Source: Acanthochlamys bracteata (taxonomy: Eukaryota; Streptophyta; Magnoliopsida; Pandanales; Velloziaceae). Taken from it: DNA of 64,000 bases. The stretch spans positions 1,312,001-1,376,000 of the forward strand of contig CM034144.1 in the NCBI GenBank assembly GCA_019914995.1, written 5' to 3'. Positions 22,501 to 32,798 of this stretch are shown one piece after another. Below the pieces are notes generated by a model. That model was not told where the DNA came from. It made no database searches and saw only the letters and a program-made list of their open reading frames with translations. A program made the position numbers and the translations under genes. Positions within the stretch are counted from its first letter, which is position 1. Each line of letters opens with the position of its first letter.

Positions 22501-23386
22501 ACTCGCCAATCCGTCAAAGAGTGAGTGATTTATTCCTACACCAAGTGCATACCCTCCACACCCAAATTTTGTCAACTGGAAACACAAACATAAGAGAATA
22601 TCAGAGAGGAAAAAAAGAAAAAAAAATTTAAACTCTTGATGAAATTGTTGAATTGTGAGATATGAGAAAAATCTGAAATATTTTAAGCTTGACATGTTGA
22701 AGTTCTTTTACCCCAAAAAAATATTTAAGCCTTTAGCTACAGTGATCATTCAGTATGATATTAGAGTTTGATTTCAGTACCCTATGATATATATATAGTA
22801 GTAGAAATCTTAAAACATTAAATTCCCAAATTTTTTGGTAATTGCTGAAGATATGTATGAGAAAAGTCAACATATATATGCATATGGTCTGAATTTATAA
22901 AGTGGCAAATATTACCTGGGCAACAACAAGAGGCAACTCAGAAAAATCCCCAGAGAAAGAAGGTCTGAAAACCAAGTGTTCAAAGAACTCTTTGTACTGA
23001 GAAAGATCGCCAAGTTCTGAAATCTTAACAAGTGTTTCTGCTTCAAGTAAAACTGCACCACTGTTGTTGCAGGCAAGATCGATCTTTCCTTTTTCTGCAG
23101 GATTCAGAAACAATCTACCTGCAGCTGGATACCAAGTAGATAATGTTTCTTCCAAACCCAGTTTTAGATCATTGAAAAGGGAAGAAAGATCAGAACTACT
23201 ACTTTCTGCAGCTTCTAATAAGTTTTCTGCAGATGGTTTGTAAAAGAAGATCAAGTACATGAGTGCAGAACACTTCCTGTCCAGGTTTGAGAGGGAAAGA
23301 ATTTTAGATTGACGAATATGACGAGCACTTGAATAATGGACTCTTTCAGTCCTTGAAATCAAAACATTGCTGTTGTTATACTCCAT
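19529..23386 (-). CDS. BAHD (HXXXD-type) acyltransferase
   Basis: Three exons on the minus strand: 23386-22916, 22575-22147 and 20035-19529, all phase 0; 468 residues. BAHD enzymes move an acyl group from acyl-CoA to an alcohol or amine in the cytosol, making esters and amides of specialised metabolism or surface lipids. Seen here: early TWYPAAGRLFLN, then the catalytic HSLFDG (H174, D178), SFEVLAAHLWK at the end of exon 2, and VDTRSRM plus FAGNAYV in exon 3. The second signature, normally DFGWG, reads DFFGLG (411-416). The start chosen is the Met before EYNNSNVLISRTERV, typical of the family; a Met ten codons earlier (23416) is also open. Intron 2 is 2.1 kb with two MITEs. Substrate not predictable. 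Confidence 0.9.
20150..20380. repeat. Possible MITE-like repeat in BAHD intron 2
   Basis: A stretch with repeated phrases such as CACTTTCAAATACAACCAACACAAAA and CACCTTCAAATACAATCAACACAAAA, which are two tandem half-copies about 45 bp apart. It resembles the repeats around 4803-5045 in wording only. Ends are not defined. Confidence 0.3.
21180..21402 (+). repeat. Eroded copy of the Tourist-like MITE family
   Basis: Shares GAAATGAGTTTAGTAAAAGT, ATAATTGAAACACGATGAAG and GAAGTGAAATTCAGTGTTAG with the copies at 11472 and 39293. Ends and target duplication are unclear. It lies in intron 2 of the BAHD gene. Confidence 0.4.
21666..21936 (+). repeat. Tourist-like MITE copy (TTA target duplication) in BAHD intron 2
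   Basis: About 271 bp with the best-preserved ends of the family: GGGTATGTTTCAAATGC at left and GTATTTGAAACACGCCC at right, flanked by TTA at 21663-21665 and 21937-21939. Confidence 0.75.
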
Positions 23387-23455
23387 TACTAAAAATTTTC
23401 TGAAATCTGAAAGCATGTGTAGTACTAATGGGTTTGATCAAAAGGGGAAGGAATG

Positions 23456-23470
23456 ATATATATATATATA
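23456..23470 (-). promoter_or_regulatory. TATA-type element of the BAHD gene
   Basis: A run of TATATA lies about 70 bp upstream of the chosen BAHD start. It is a plausible TATA box, though the repeat character makes the exact site uncertain. Confidence 0.45.
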
Positions 23471-24873
23471 GAGAGAGATTAAATGAGAAGCAAATTAAAG
23501 CTATTTGTACTGTAGATGAAACTTTGTTAATTATTATAATTAAGCTGGTTGTTTGCTATATTATTTTTTGTTTTTAAAAAATATGCATGGCACTAGAGTT
23601 TTTTTATGAACCGAACTTGTTTGTTTACTGTAGCACTTTCATGGTGATTAGGGCTAGCTAAAGATCGAATGAAGCAATCCCAAGAACTGAAATGAGAGAG
23701 GTAATAGCTAGTCCCCATTTGACAAAAATGGCTTTTAGCTTATTGCATATTAGGTAGAAAAGCTGCTTATGATGATTAATTGATTCTTAGGTATTGCTAT
23801 AAATTTGTTACTACATGAATATTTAGAAGCTAAAATCAGGCACTAATTAAAGGATAAGCCTACTTCTTGTGACGATTGAATCATACAAGCAACTTAGGGT
23901 TTTGCTCCATAAGCTAGATTAAAAGCTAAAGGCTATAAATTCATCTAGAATTGATTTATATATCTTATAGTTTCTATAATTAGATTTTATTGCTATATAA
24001 TCCATCCATACTTAAATAAAAATTGTATTCGGAAGTGACTTTTTTTTCGAATAATTTCCGAATGACTTTTTATGTTCTTCCGCATAATTTATTCTCTATA
24101 ACACATTTTTCAAAACTCATTCTTAAAAAAAATATTTTTCAGAAAGTCACTTTTTATTCATACCCAAAGTCCATTTAAGCTGCAATTAATAGGGTTGTTC
24201 TCATTCTTCTATAGCCGTCATTAACATAATTTGAAGAAGTACTTAAATCAATTTTCTATGCGAAGTTTTTTATTAAATGATAATCAGAGTTGCACGGGTC
24301 AGCAGGCAAATTATGAGAACAATCTCAATGAACAAATGCTTGATTAACTAATTACGACAACAACAAAAAAACTTACAGGTAGATATTGATCAACAATTAT
24401 ATGCACTCTACTATTCACTAGATGACAATTCAATTATTGTACTTTGAATGCCTAATTGTGAAAAATTGCAAGCTAATTAACTTTTGCATGCCTAACTAAT
24501 TGTCCTTTAAAGTTTTGAAAAATGGACAAAAAGAAAGATTGAAAAACAACAACAAAAATTATTAGATTGAAGGAGATAAGTTGTCATCAGCTAATAAACA
24601 TCCATCTTGAAGAAAGAGATTGTCAAAACAAATAAGTAGCAAACATCGAAGAGTAAAAGCAAGCTCTTCTTTTTGGAAGTAATAAGGTTACTTTATTCTG
24701 TAACATGTATGACATTTTAGGGTTTTGTTCACTCGCTCAAATTTATGTACACCGTTACTGACCGTCTCACTATTTAGTGGTTCAGTAGGTAAATTAGATA
24801 TTTTTTTATAAAATGTCTTGATATTGATTTTGGAGCGCATGCAATGACTATAGGTAATTCATTCCAGGGCTAA

Positions 24874-25167
24874 AAATATATTTTAAATATCTGTAATTGA
24901 ATTTCGTAAAAATAAAAAATAAAAAATAAAATTTTAAAAAAAATAAAGTGAAAGTTGAGTTCAGTATTTATATTTCAATAGTCTTTGAAAATGTGTTGAA
25001 AATTAAAAGATATAATTGTATTAAAAAATATATAAATAAAAAAATTGGAACTAAAGTTCCATATGTGAAATTAGAATTCTGAATTTTTTATGTAATTGAA
25101 ATATATAAATTATTCGAAACTCAAATTGTGGAAGAAAAATAAAATTACGAATATTTGAAATACGTTC
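24874..25167 (+). repeat. Tourist-like MITE copy (TAA target duplication)
   Basis: About 294 bp between TAA at 24871-24873 and TAA at 25168-25170. The interior aligns with the 13988 copy (TAAATATCTGTAA, GTTCAGT, ATATAAATAAAAAAATT). Ends are degenerate, so it is older than the 21666 copy. Confidence 0.6.
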
Positions 25168-26104
25168 TAAATAAAAAAGCAAAATAATAATGTCCCAAAC
25201 TTACAAAATGGTCCACAAATAATTTTTCAGTAACAAGTTTCTCGAAATTAGGGAAAAAGAACAATAAATTAGAAGCCCAAAAATCCAAGGTGTTTTTTTT
25301 TGTTTTTTTTTTGTTGCTCTAACCATTTGGAAACAACTGCTTTCTCTTCCTGTGTGAATTTTCTTCACTTGCTCCTATGACCGACCCCATGGGAGTTTGC
25401 CTCCCTAGAGATGAGCAGTGGAAACAAACTACAATCGTTTCCACAAACCACTACTCCTTTCTTGGAACAACAAATAATTTTTTTTTAATATTTTTTTTTT
25501 GAGAATATATTAAAAATAATTTCATGACATATAATTCTTTTTAATTTTTAAGAATTTAAATAAATTATATAAAAAATTATTAGAAAAGAGTAAAATAAAA
25601 AGTTAGAATGAAAAATACGATCAAATGAGCCAAAATGTTCTAGTAAAAAAAACATGAAGAACCCTTGCAAAGTCGTCGTAATGTTTGTACATATCTTTAA
25701 AAGATTTGGTTAAAAGTCACTCATGCATATTGGTATATTATGAGTATCATTGTTATTAAGAGATTTATTTTTATGCAATGAATTTGAGACTAGGTGATGC
25801 AATATAAGATTTGAACTACCTTTTGTATGATTAGTTTAGATTACAGATTAAAATTTTTTTAATATAATATAATAATTCGATTGGTTTAAATATAAAGCGA
25901 ATTTGTTTTTTATTTTTTCTGATAATTGGAACTCAATTTGGGTTTTAAATTTGATTCTAACTTACGTACTTACTGTTGTCTTCTGTAGTAATTTGAGCAT
26001 GGGTTACAACTTTAGAAGAAAAATAAAGAATAAAGAGAAAATCCAAATCCAAATTACATGTAAGAATAATTCCATATAGAATAAATATGAAATTTGTTTT
26101 GTCA

Positions 26105-26152
26105 TGAAACGAATTAAATTGAAAAAAAATAATATAATTGATGATAATTGTT

Positions 26153-26192
<40 letters not shown>

Positions 26193-26289
26193 AATAGATT
26201 TTTCGTCAAATTAATTAATATGAGATTAAAAATTATTAAACAAATTAAAATAAAATTGGCCTACATATAAGCCCAAATATAATGTAACA
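26105..26289 (-). repeat. 3' LTR of the Copia fossil
   Basis: About 185 bp. It matches 31142-31331 in order, with a TATATA expansion in the middle. In element sense it starts TGTTACATTATATTTGGG. Confidence 0.8.
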
Positions 26290-27404
26290 TAGACTCTCCT
26301 CCTCAAACTCATGTGGATCAAGCAATATGTCCAATAATGTCTAAAATTTCGGTGTAGGGGTACGACTTTGTGAAGAAATTTACGAGTTGATCAGTAAATA
26401 TCACATATAGTAAAGAAATAGTGTCTGATAAAATATACTCACGAACTAAATGACAATCAATCTAAATATGTTTCGTCCGTTAATGAAAAAGTGAATTGCT
26501 CGTAATTTGAATAGCACTCCGCTTATCGTAGTACAGAGTTGTAGGTCTTATAGGTATAATGTTCATATCATACAGCAATTTTCGCATATGAATAATCTTT
26601 CTAATAGTTTAATAACCACAACTCTATACTCTGCTTCTATAGAAGAACATGTAATAATTATCTATTTCTTACTATACCACGAGATCAACGAATTACCAAG
26701 AAATAAATAGAAACCTATAGTAGACCGTCTAGTGGTTAGATCACCTGATCAATCTGCACCAAAAAAGACTCGAAGCTTCAAATTATATATAGAAGATATA
26801 AAAAAATGAGCAAGTAATGGTATCTCAAAGTTATCTGAGAATTTGAAACAAAACATTATAATGTATTGATCGAGGTGTAGAAACAAACAAACTAATAATG
26901 CTAATTGTATGAGAAATATCCGGCCTCATCAAACAAAGATATACAAGCTAAAAACTAGTCATTTGTATTTACTATGATCTGTGAGAGGCTCACCATCAGT
27001 GGAACGTAGCTTCACATGAAGCTCTATGAAAGTGTCAACTGACTTACTATCTGATATATCTGCTGATGTAATAATATTTAAAATATACTTTTGCTAAAAA
27101 ATAAGAATCTCTCTATCATCTTAAATAATCTCCAATTCAAGATCTTTCATTTGGAACTGCTGACGAAGATATCCTGAAGTTGCTATTATTCATACAGAAT
27201 CATCTCCTATTATAATCATATTATCTATATATAATAACAAAATTATTCGTACTTGCGGTAAGGACTGCACAAATAAAGAGTGATAATGCGAACTTTGCTA
27301 AAAACTGCATCTGTAATAGCTCATCTGAAATACTTAAATCAAGCTCTATGAGCCTGTTTGAATCCATCATAGCGTGAGAAAGACGACACACATGGCTTGA
27401 TTGT

Positions 27405-28718
27405 TGATAATGTGTAATGATACATATTTATTATATCTTATTGTTATAATAAATATTAAATTTTTATTAAAATTCTATTCATAATATGAATTAATTTATT
27501 TTATTTTATTTTTTTGTGAAGTACAGGTGATTAAAGAAGCAAATTATTGAATGAATAAAATAAAAGAGCTAATCATGGAAGGAAATATCAAGCGGCGATC
27601 CTCATTGATGCATTTGACCAATCAAATCTAAATTAAAGATTTATCATCAAATCTAGCATCAAATATAGCAACAAATCTATATCAAATCTAATTGATGATC
27701 CTGAAGATATTTTTTGGCTAATTTTGTGGGAAAAAGTTCTACTATAAAAAGAGGTGAATGAAGAGCCAAGAGAGGCACCGAAGGGCATCGAAGGAGCAAC
27801 GAAGAGCTAACGAAGAGGCAACGAAGAGCCGACGAAAAACCTAAAGAGAGCCAAACGGGAGACAGAAGGAAAATCAGATTAGAGACGAAAAATTCTTCAG
27901 ATTTGCTTTCTTCTCTTTTTACTCATGTTTTATTTTTCATACAATAATATTGTGTGTAATATTAATATGAGTGGCTAAATTTTCTAAACTGGAGTTAGGA
28001 TGAAACCCTAATAAATTTAATTTATTCTTAAATATTATGTGATGTATGGATTGTTGATTTTATGTGAGTTGTTAATTCTTGTTTGAAAGGATGTTTAGAT
28101 GTTAAATTTGCATGCATGATTAGCATTGAGTTTGATATCTAAATTATTATATTAATTATGTTTGCGAGGACCAATCGGAGCATAATTTACGAGTTACAGG
28201 ATTAATAACTGTAGTTAATATTTACTGGACCAAAGTGAATGTAACTACATGATTTATGATTTCGTAGAACCTAATGCATTGTTAGTAATTTCTAAATAAA
28301 GAGTTAGAATATCACTAGCGATAGGTGATTTTATACTAGACCAAAGTTAAAGTCATAATTAGAAATCGTATCTAAGAACTGGATCAAGGTGTTAGATACA
28401 AGATCTTCACAATTATCATAATCTATTATCATATTTATTTAAAGATTAAATTAGAGGCATTAGTGGTGGATTCTAAAACTTCAGTTGTTTGCATACTTAT
28501 TTTTTTGATCCGTGCATTATTTTTCGTTCTTAGCTCTCGTACACTTTTGATTAGCTTTCACAAACAAACTTTTGTTAGTTAAAAATTTGAATTAGAGTTA
28601 ATAATAATCTCTGTGGAACAAACTCGTTATCTGCTATACGGTAGACGACAACCGTGCACTTGCGGGATAGATTAGGATAGAATCATTGAGTTTTTCTTAG
28701 TTGATTTTATTTACATCA
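27405..28718 (+). mobile_element. Solo LTR (Ty3/Gypsy-type or related non-autonomous family) nested in the Copia fossil
   Basis: About 1.3 kb starting TGATAATGTG and ending TTTACATCA, with flanking ATTGT and ACTGT (4 of 5 alike). Near its end it carries the phrase CTCTGTGGAACAAACTCG and then CGTGCACTTGCGGG, common to LTRs of plant Tat/Ogre-like and related large elements. Orientation is opposite to the host Copia. No internal genes are present, so it is a solo LTR and younger than the Copia element. Confidence 0.65.
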
Positions 28719-31141
28719 ACTGTGTAGAGAGTCTAGAGAATGATGTATATAAATAATCTTGGATAAAGTACCGTGAGGTGAAGAAATGCATTCTTCATCT
28801 ATCTAATAAAAAGACCACTAATGTACGACAGTAACAACCACTAAAGTACGAACTGTGATAATCTGAGCTATAGAAGCAAAAATGTCTCATCATAATCAAT
28901 TCTATACTCTTGAGTAAAGTCCTAGGCAACAAGACGAGTCTTATATCGCTCAATAGATCCGTCAAATTTATATTTAATTTTAAAGACTCATTTGCAACTA
29001 ACAGGCTAAACGCCCTCTAAAAATGAGACAACATTCTAAATACCTGTCTACTGAAAAGCATAAAACTACTCTATCATAGCCTCCTACCATTTAGGGTACT
29101 GAATTACTTCTTGGTAAGAATTGGCTCTCAAGTACTATGTATAGAAGTAAGAAAATAATGAAACTGTAAGGATAAGAAAACGATGTGGCAAAATGAAATC
29201 TGTTTGGTGGACCAAAATAATATGGGGTAAACTGATCAGGTGGTCGATGAACTTGTTGTGACTGACGAGTATGTGGTGGTGAAGGTGGATGTGAAGGCGG
29301 TGATGGGGATGAAGATGGTAAAATCAAAGCAGAAGAAGAATATGTAGAATCTTTATGTGACATCGTCAGATCCATCGTAAAAAGGACTGTACTATTAAAG
29401 GAAAGCAAAAGAGTTGGATCACATATTAAAATGCTGAGTAGAGGATATAGAGGTATGCGTATCTACTGGTGTCAAGAACTCGACATTAGCAGATAATATA
29501 GAGAAATAAGATAAGTTCCTAAAAAATATAACAAGACGAGAAATATAAAGACGACGAGCCAAAAAATCATAAGAATGATATCCTTTATAGTCGAAACTAG
29601 CACAAAAAAGAGCACATTTGGTTAAAGTAGTAGATAGCTTCATGCGCTCAGTCGGAGGAATAAAAGCAAAACAAAATATATCTAAAAGTGTAAAGTATGC
29701 TATTATCCGAAGGAGATAAAAAAAAGACTCTTATGAGAGGTCTTGTTAGATAAAGCAAATGATAGAGTGATATTGATAAGATTAACTAAAGTAAGAATTG
29801 CTCTGTCTAAAAAGTTTGAGGTATAAAATAGGATAATAAGAGAGCAAGAGCAGTCTCCAAAATATTGTGATGTTTGTATTCTGCTACCCCATTCTGTTCA
29901 TGAGTGTAAGAATATGACTGTTGAAAAAAAATAATATGAGATTGTAAAATGGATCTCATAGTAGATGACAGATACTCAAGAGCACAATCAGAATGAAAAG
30001 CTTTAATTCTACTGCTAACTGAGTATGAATCATAGCAGCAAATCTACTATAAATAGCAGAAAGATCTAACCGATTATGCATAAGATAAAATCAAATATAA
30101 CGAGTGTAATCATCAATAAAGTTTACATAATAGAGAAAATCAATTATAGACGGGATAGGAACAGGTTCGCAAATTTCAGAATGAACTAACTCAAAAGGAC
30201 TAATAAATTTTTAGTGAAAGATAGAGGTAGATGTTTTTCCAATTTAAAATATATACATGCAGATAGTCAAAAAAAAGACACTTGTTCGAGAGCTCCACTC
30301 TGGAATAAATTTTTTAGTCGAGATTTAGAAATATGATCTAAACGTTTGTACCATAAATCAACAGTAGATGAAAATACAACAGCACAACATACAGTGAAAG
30401 GACTAGAGAAAGGAATATAAAGATATTTTAAATAATACGGTCGTTCCTTTCTACAAGCACGACCAACCGTTTGGCCACTATGAGGATCCTTTACAGTTCG
30501 AGTGAGGAAATCAAAAGTAATAATAAATTCACTCTCACAAGAATAATGCATATAATATGTAAAATAAAGGATAAAGTAAGAGTATCTGAAATGATACAGC
30601 CAGATTTAGTAATGAGTAACTAAAAATTATCGGCTGTGTATAGGAATAAAAAATATAATGGTAAAGATGTAGTGTTAGATAAGAAAGATTGACTCGAAAT
30701 CATATGATGAGAAGCACTATAATTTAATATCTTAAAAAAACATACCTAGAGAGACAAAAAAGGTAGATACATAGGAGCCACAAATACAAACTGTTGTTGA
30801 AGATGGAACTCTAATTGGATAATATGATACTTAATATGTGAAAAATCAGAAAAGATTTGATGAGATGTCTGGTGTGCTATCAACGATATGTACTTGGAAA
30901 TCTTGAAAGTATGTTGAGGAAAAGAAGACTTTCGTCTTCATTCATCCCGATATTGTTAAAATAAATATGGATAAAGTTAAAAATAACTATCTACAAAATG
31001 ATTAGACTTGTGATAATGAAAATAAGAAATTATCATACTGTTGACAGGCTGGACCAAAATTTTTTTTTTATTTGATGAAAAAATAAAATTTAATTAAGTT
31101 GAAACTTGAGAAATTTTTAATATCGAATGGCTCTAATACTA

Positions 31142-31331
31142 TAAAATAAAATAAATTAAAAAAATATGATATAATTGATGATAATTATTGATGATTGTTT
31201 ACATCCAAGAGATACATATATGTAGCTTATAATAATAGACATTTCATCAAACTTAACCAAAATAGAGTTAAAGATTATTAAATGGATAAAAATAAGATGA
31301 GTCTATAAACAAACCCAAATATAATGTAACA
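31142..31331 (-). repeat. 5' LTR of the Copia fossil
   Basis: About 190 bp, in element sense starting TGTTACATTATATTTGGGTT. It is adjacent to the primer-binding site at 31126-31141. Confidence 0.8.
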
Positions 31332-31336
31332 TGTTA

Positions 31337-32798
31337 TATAAGATATTACATCCATCTTTCTATAACTAATTGCTTTTAAATTGAAGGTACGGACTTTTTT
31401 ATAACTTTATGTAGAGTATTTTTTCATATATGGATTTAGAAGAAAGCGACATAAATATATATTTAAAAAATACTAGCAGTTGCTATTATTATAAACCTTA
31501 TGCAAAGAAGCACAATATTTTGAATAATATAATGATCTATTCACGAGTAAAACATAATTATATGTGACTACTTGAAATGTTCTTATTAGAGATGAAATGC
31601 ACAAAAGTGATATTGTTAGCTCTGTCCTAGCAATCTTATACTCTGCCACAACTAGTAAACTCTATGAAAGCAGTAAAAGAGGTTGGGACTTGGGACTTGA
31701 GAGTGAAATGAAGAAAACAAAATGCGTGAAAAGGACCAACAAGTGAAAGAGTACTGGTTTGGTTTTTGAAGCAAGTAACCTGCAGCTTGTGCTGGGCAGT
31801 GTCTCCCTGCTGCCTTCCTTCCTAGCTACAAAGGGTCCCCTTCCTCTCTCATTGCTTGCCTAAACTAATCATAACCCCTGCTTTCGTTTTCACTTTTGTT
31901 TACTACCTTCTGTTGAAAACTTAGAAATGTTTGAAAGTGTGAAACTTTTCTAAAATAAAAAATATTTAAAATATAATCTTTATATTTTTATTAAAAAATA
32001 ATAAATAATAATAATAATAATAACTTATAATATATATTATATTTTAAAACTTTTATATAAAATTTATAAAATATTATACAAATTTATTAAAATATATAAA
32101 TAAAAAATCAGAATGAGAGGCTATACAGTTGCAACAGCTACTTCACTGACAGATACGTCACAAGGCTTGCAAACATAGGAATCTATAGCTCCAAAACCAG
32201 AAAATGTGTCGATGTTTCATGAACATAGTACCAATGTATAGTTCAAAAGACCGCATCTATGCAGACAAATAAGTTAGTTTATGACTCGTCTACAAATGAA
32301 ACAAATCGCGATTTGATCAGCAGACCATTATGGGATTTTAAAAGATGAGACAAGCTGACTCTAGAAGATCACAAAAGATATTGGATGAACACTTCGTGCT
32401 CTATCTCTATGCTAAATCTCTACAGCACAAGCTAAAAAAACGAAAAAAGAAAAAGGAAACAAACCAAACCAAACAAACTTATATTTCTTCCAACTGAAAC
32501 TTTTACAGGAGTGTTAGCTCTGAGTCTCTGACCAACCATGTCTTACATCAAGAAGGCATCGGGCCTATATCAAACACCTTCTGGTTGAGATCATCATAGT
32601 CCTTCCTAGGCCAAGAAGACGAATGTTTGCATGATTTCAGTTGGTTTGTCCTGAAAGCCTAGCATTACCGACAATATGATTCCTGAAACTTTGTTGGAGA
32701 TGAAATAGAAGCCAGCAAGCATAGGCAACCAACTGCTAGCTTCCATGGCTTCCATGAAGTATATAACCCAATTGCACGCAATACTGCAGCTTCAAACA
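31337..32798. other. Intergenic region and ABHD17-like gene 3' flank
   Basis: AT-rich to about 32120, with a short AAT/ATA microsatellite near 32010. The rest (about 32480-32798) is probably the 3' untranslated region of the ABHD17-like gene. A 34-codon open stretch on the minus strand (about 32546-32660) ends in QKVFDIGPMPS; I cannot link it to the gene. Confidence 0.5.

Larger units (their letters stand above)
23417..26104. other. Intergenic region upstream of the BAHD gene
   Basis: The BAHD promoter followed by AT-rich DNA with one MITE (24874-25167). No open frame of interest and no recognisable gene up to the Copia element. Confidence 0.6.
26105..31331 (-). mobile_element. Ty1/Copia LTR retrotransposon, fossil, with nested LTR insertion
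   Basis: Broken element of about 5.2 kb on the minus strand. It has short LTRs at 31142-31331 (5') and 26105-26289 (3'). Flanking 5-bp repeats TGTCA and TGTTA agree at 4 of 5 positions. Next to the 5' LTR is a primer-binding site of the TGGTATCAGAGC type, and next to the 3' LTR a purine tract GAGGAGGAGAG. Recognisable parts in order are the gag-pre-integrase zone (about 30270-30550), integrase end (about 29420-29640), reverse transcriptase (about 26950-28900, interrupted by the insert) and RNase H (about 26600-26750). The gag part is not recognised. There are many breaks and the LTRs are visibly diverged, so it is old. Confidence 0.85.

Noticed and set aside
26724-26765. tRNA-like text (GTCTAGTGGTTAGATCACC)
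   Set aside because: It falls in the RNase H region of the Copia fossil, read on the other strand as GDLTTRRSTIGF; no cloverleaf follows.
31990-32110. AT-rich stretch as a possible matrix attachment site or origin
   Set aside because: Only composition supports it; no specific motif is visible.
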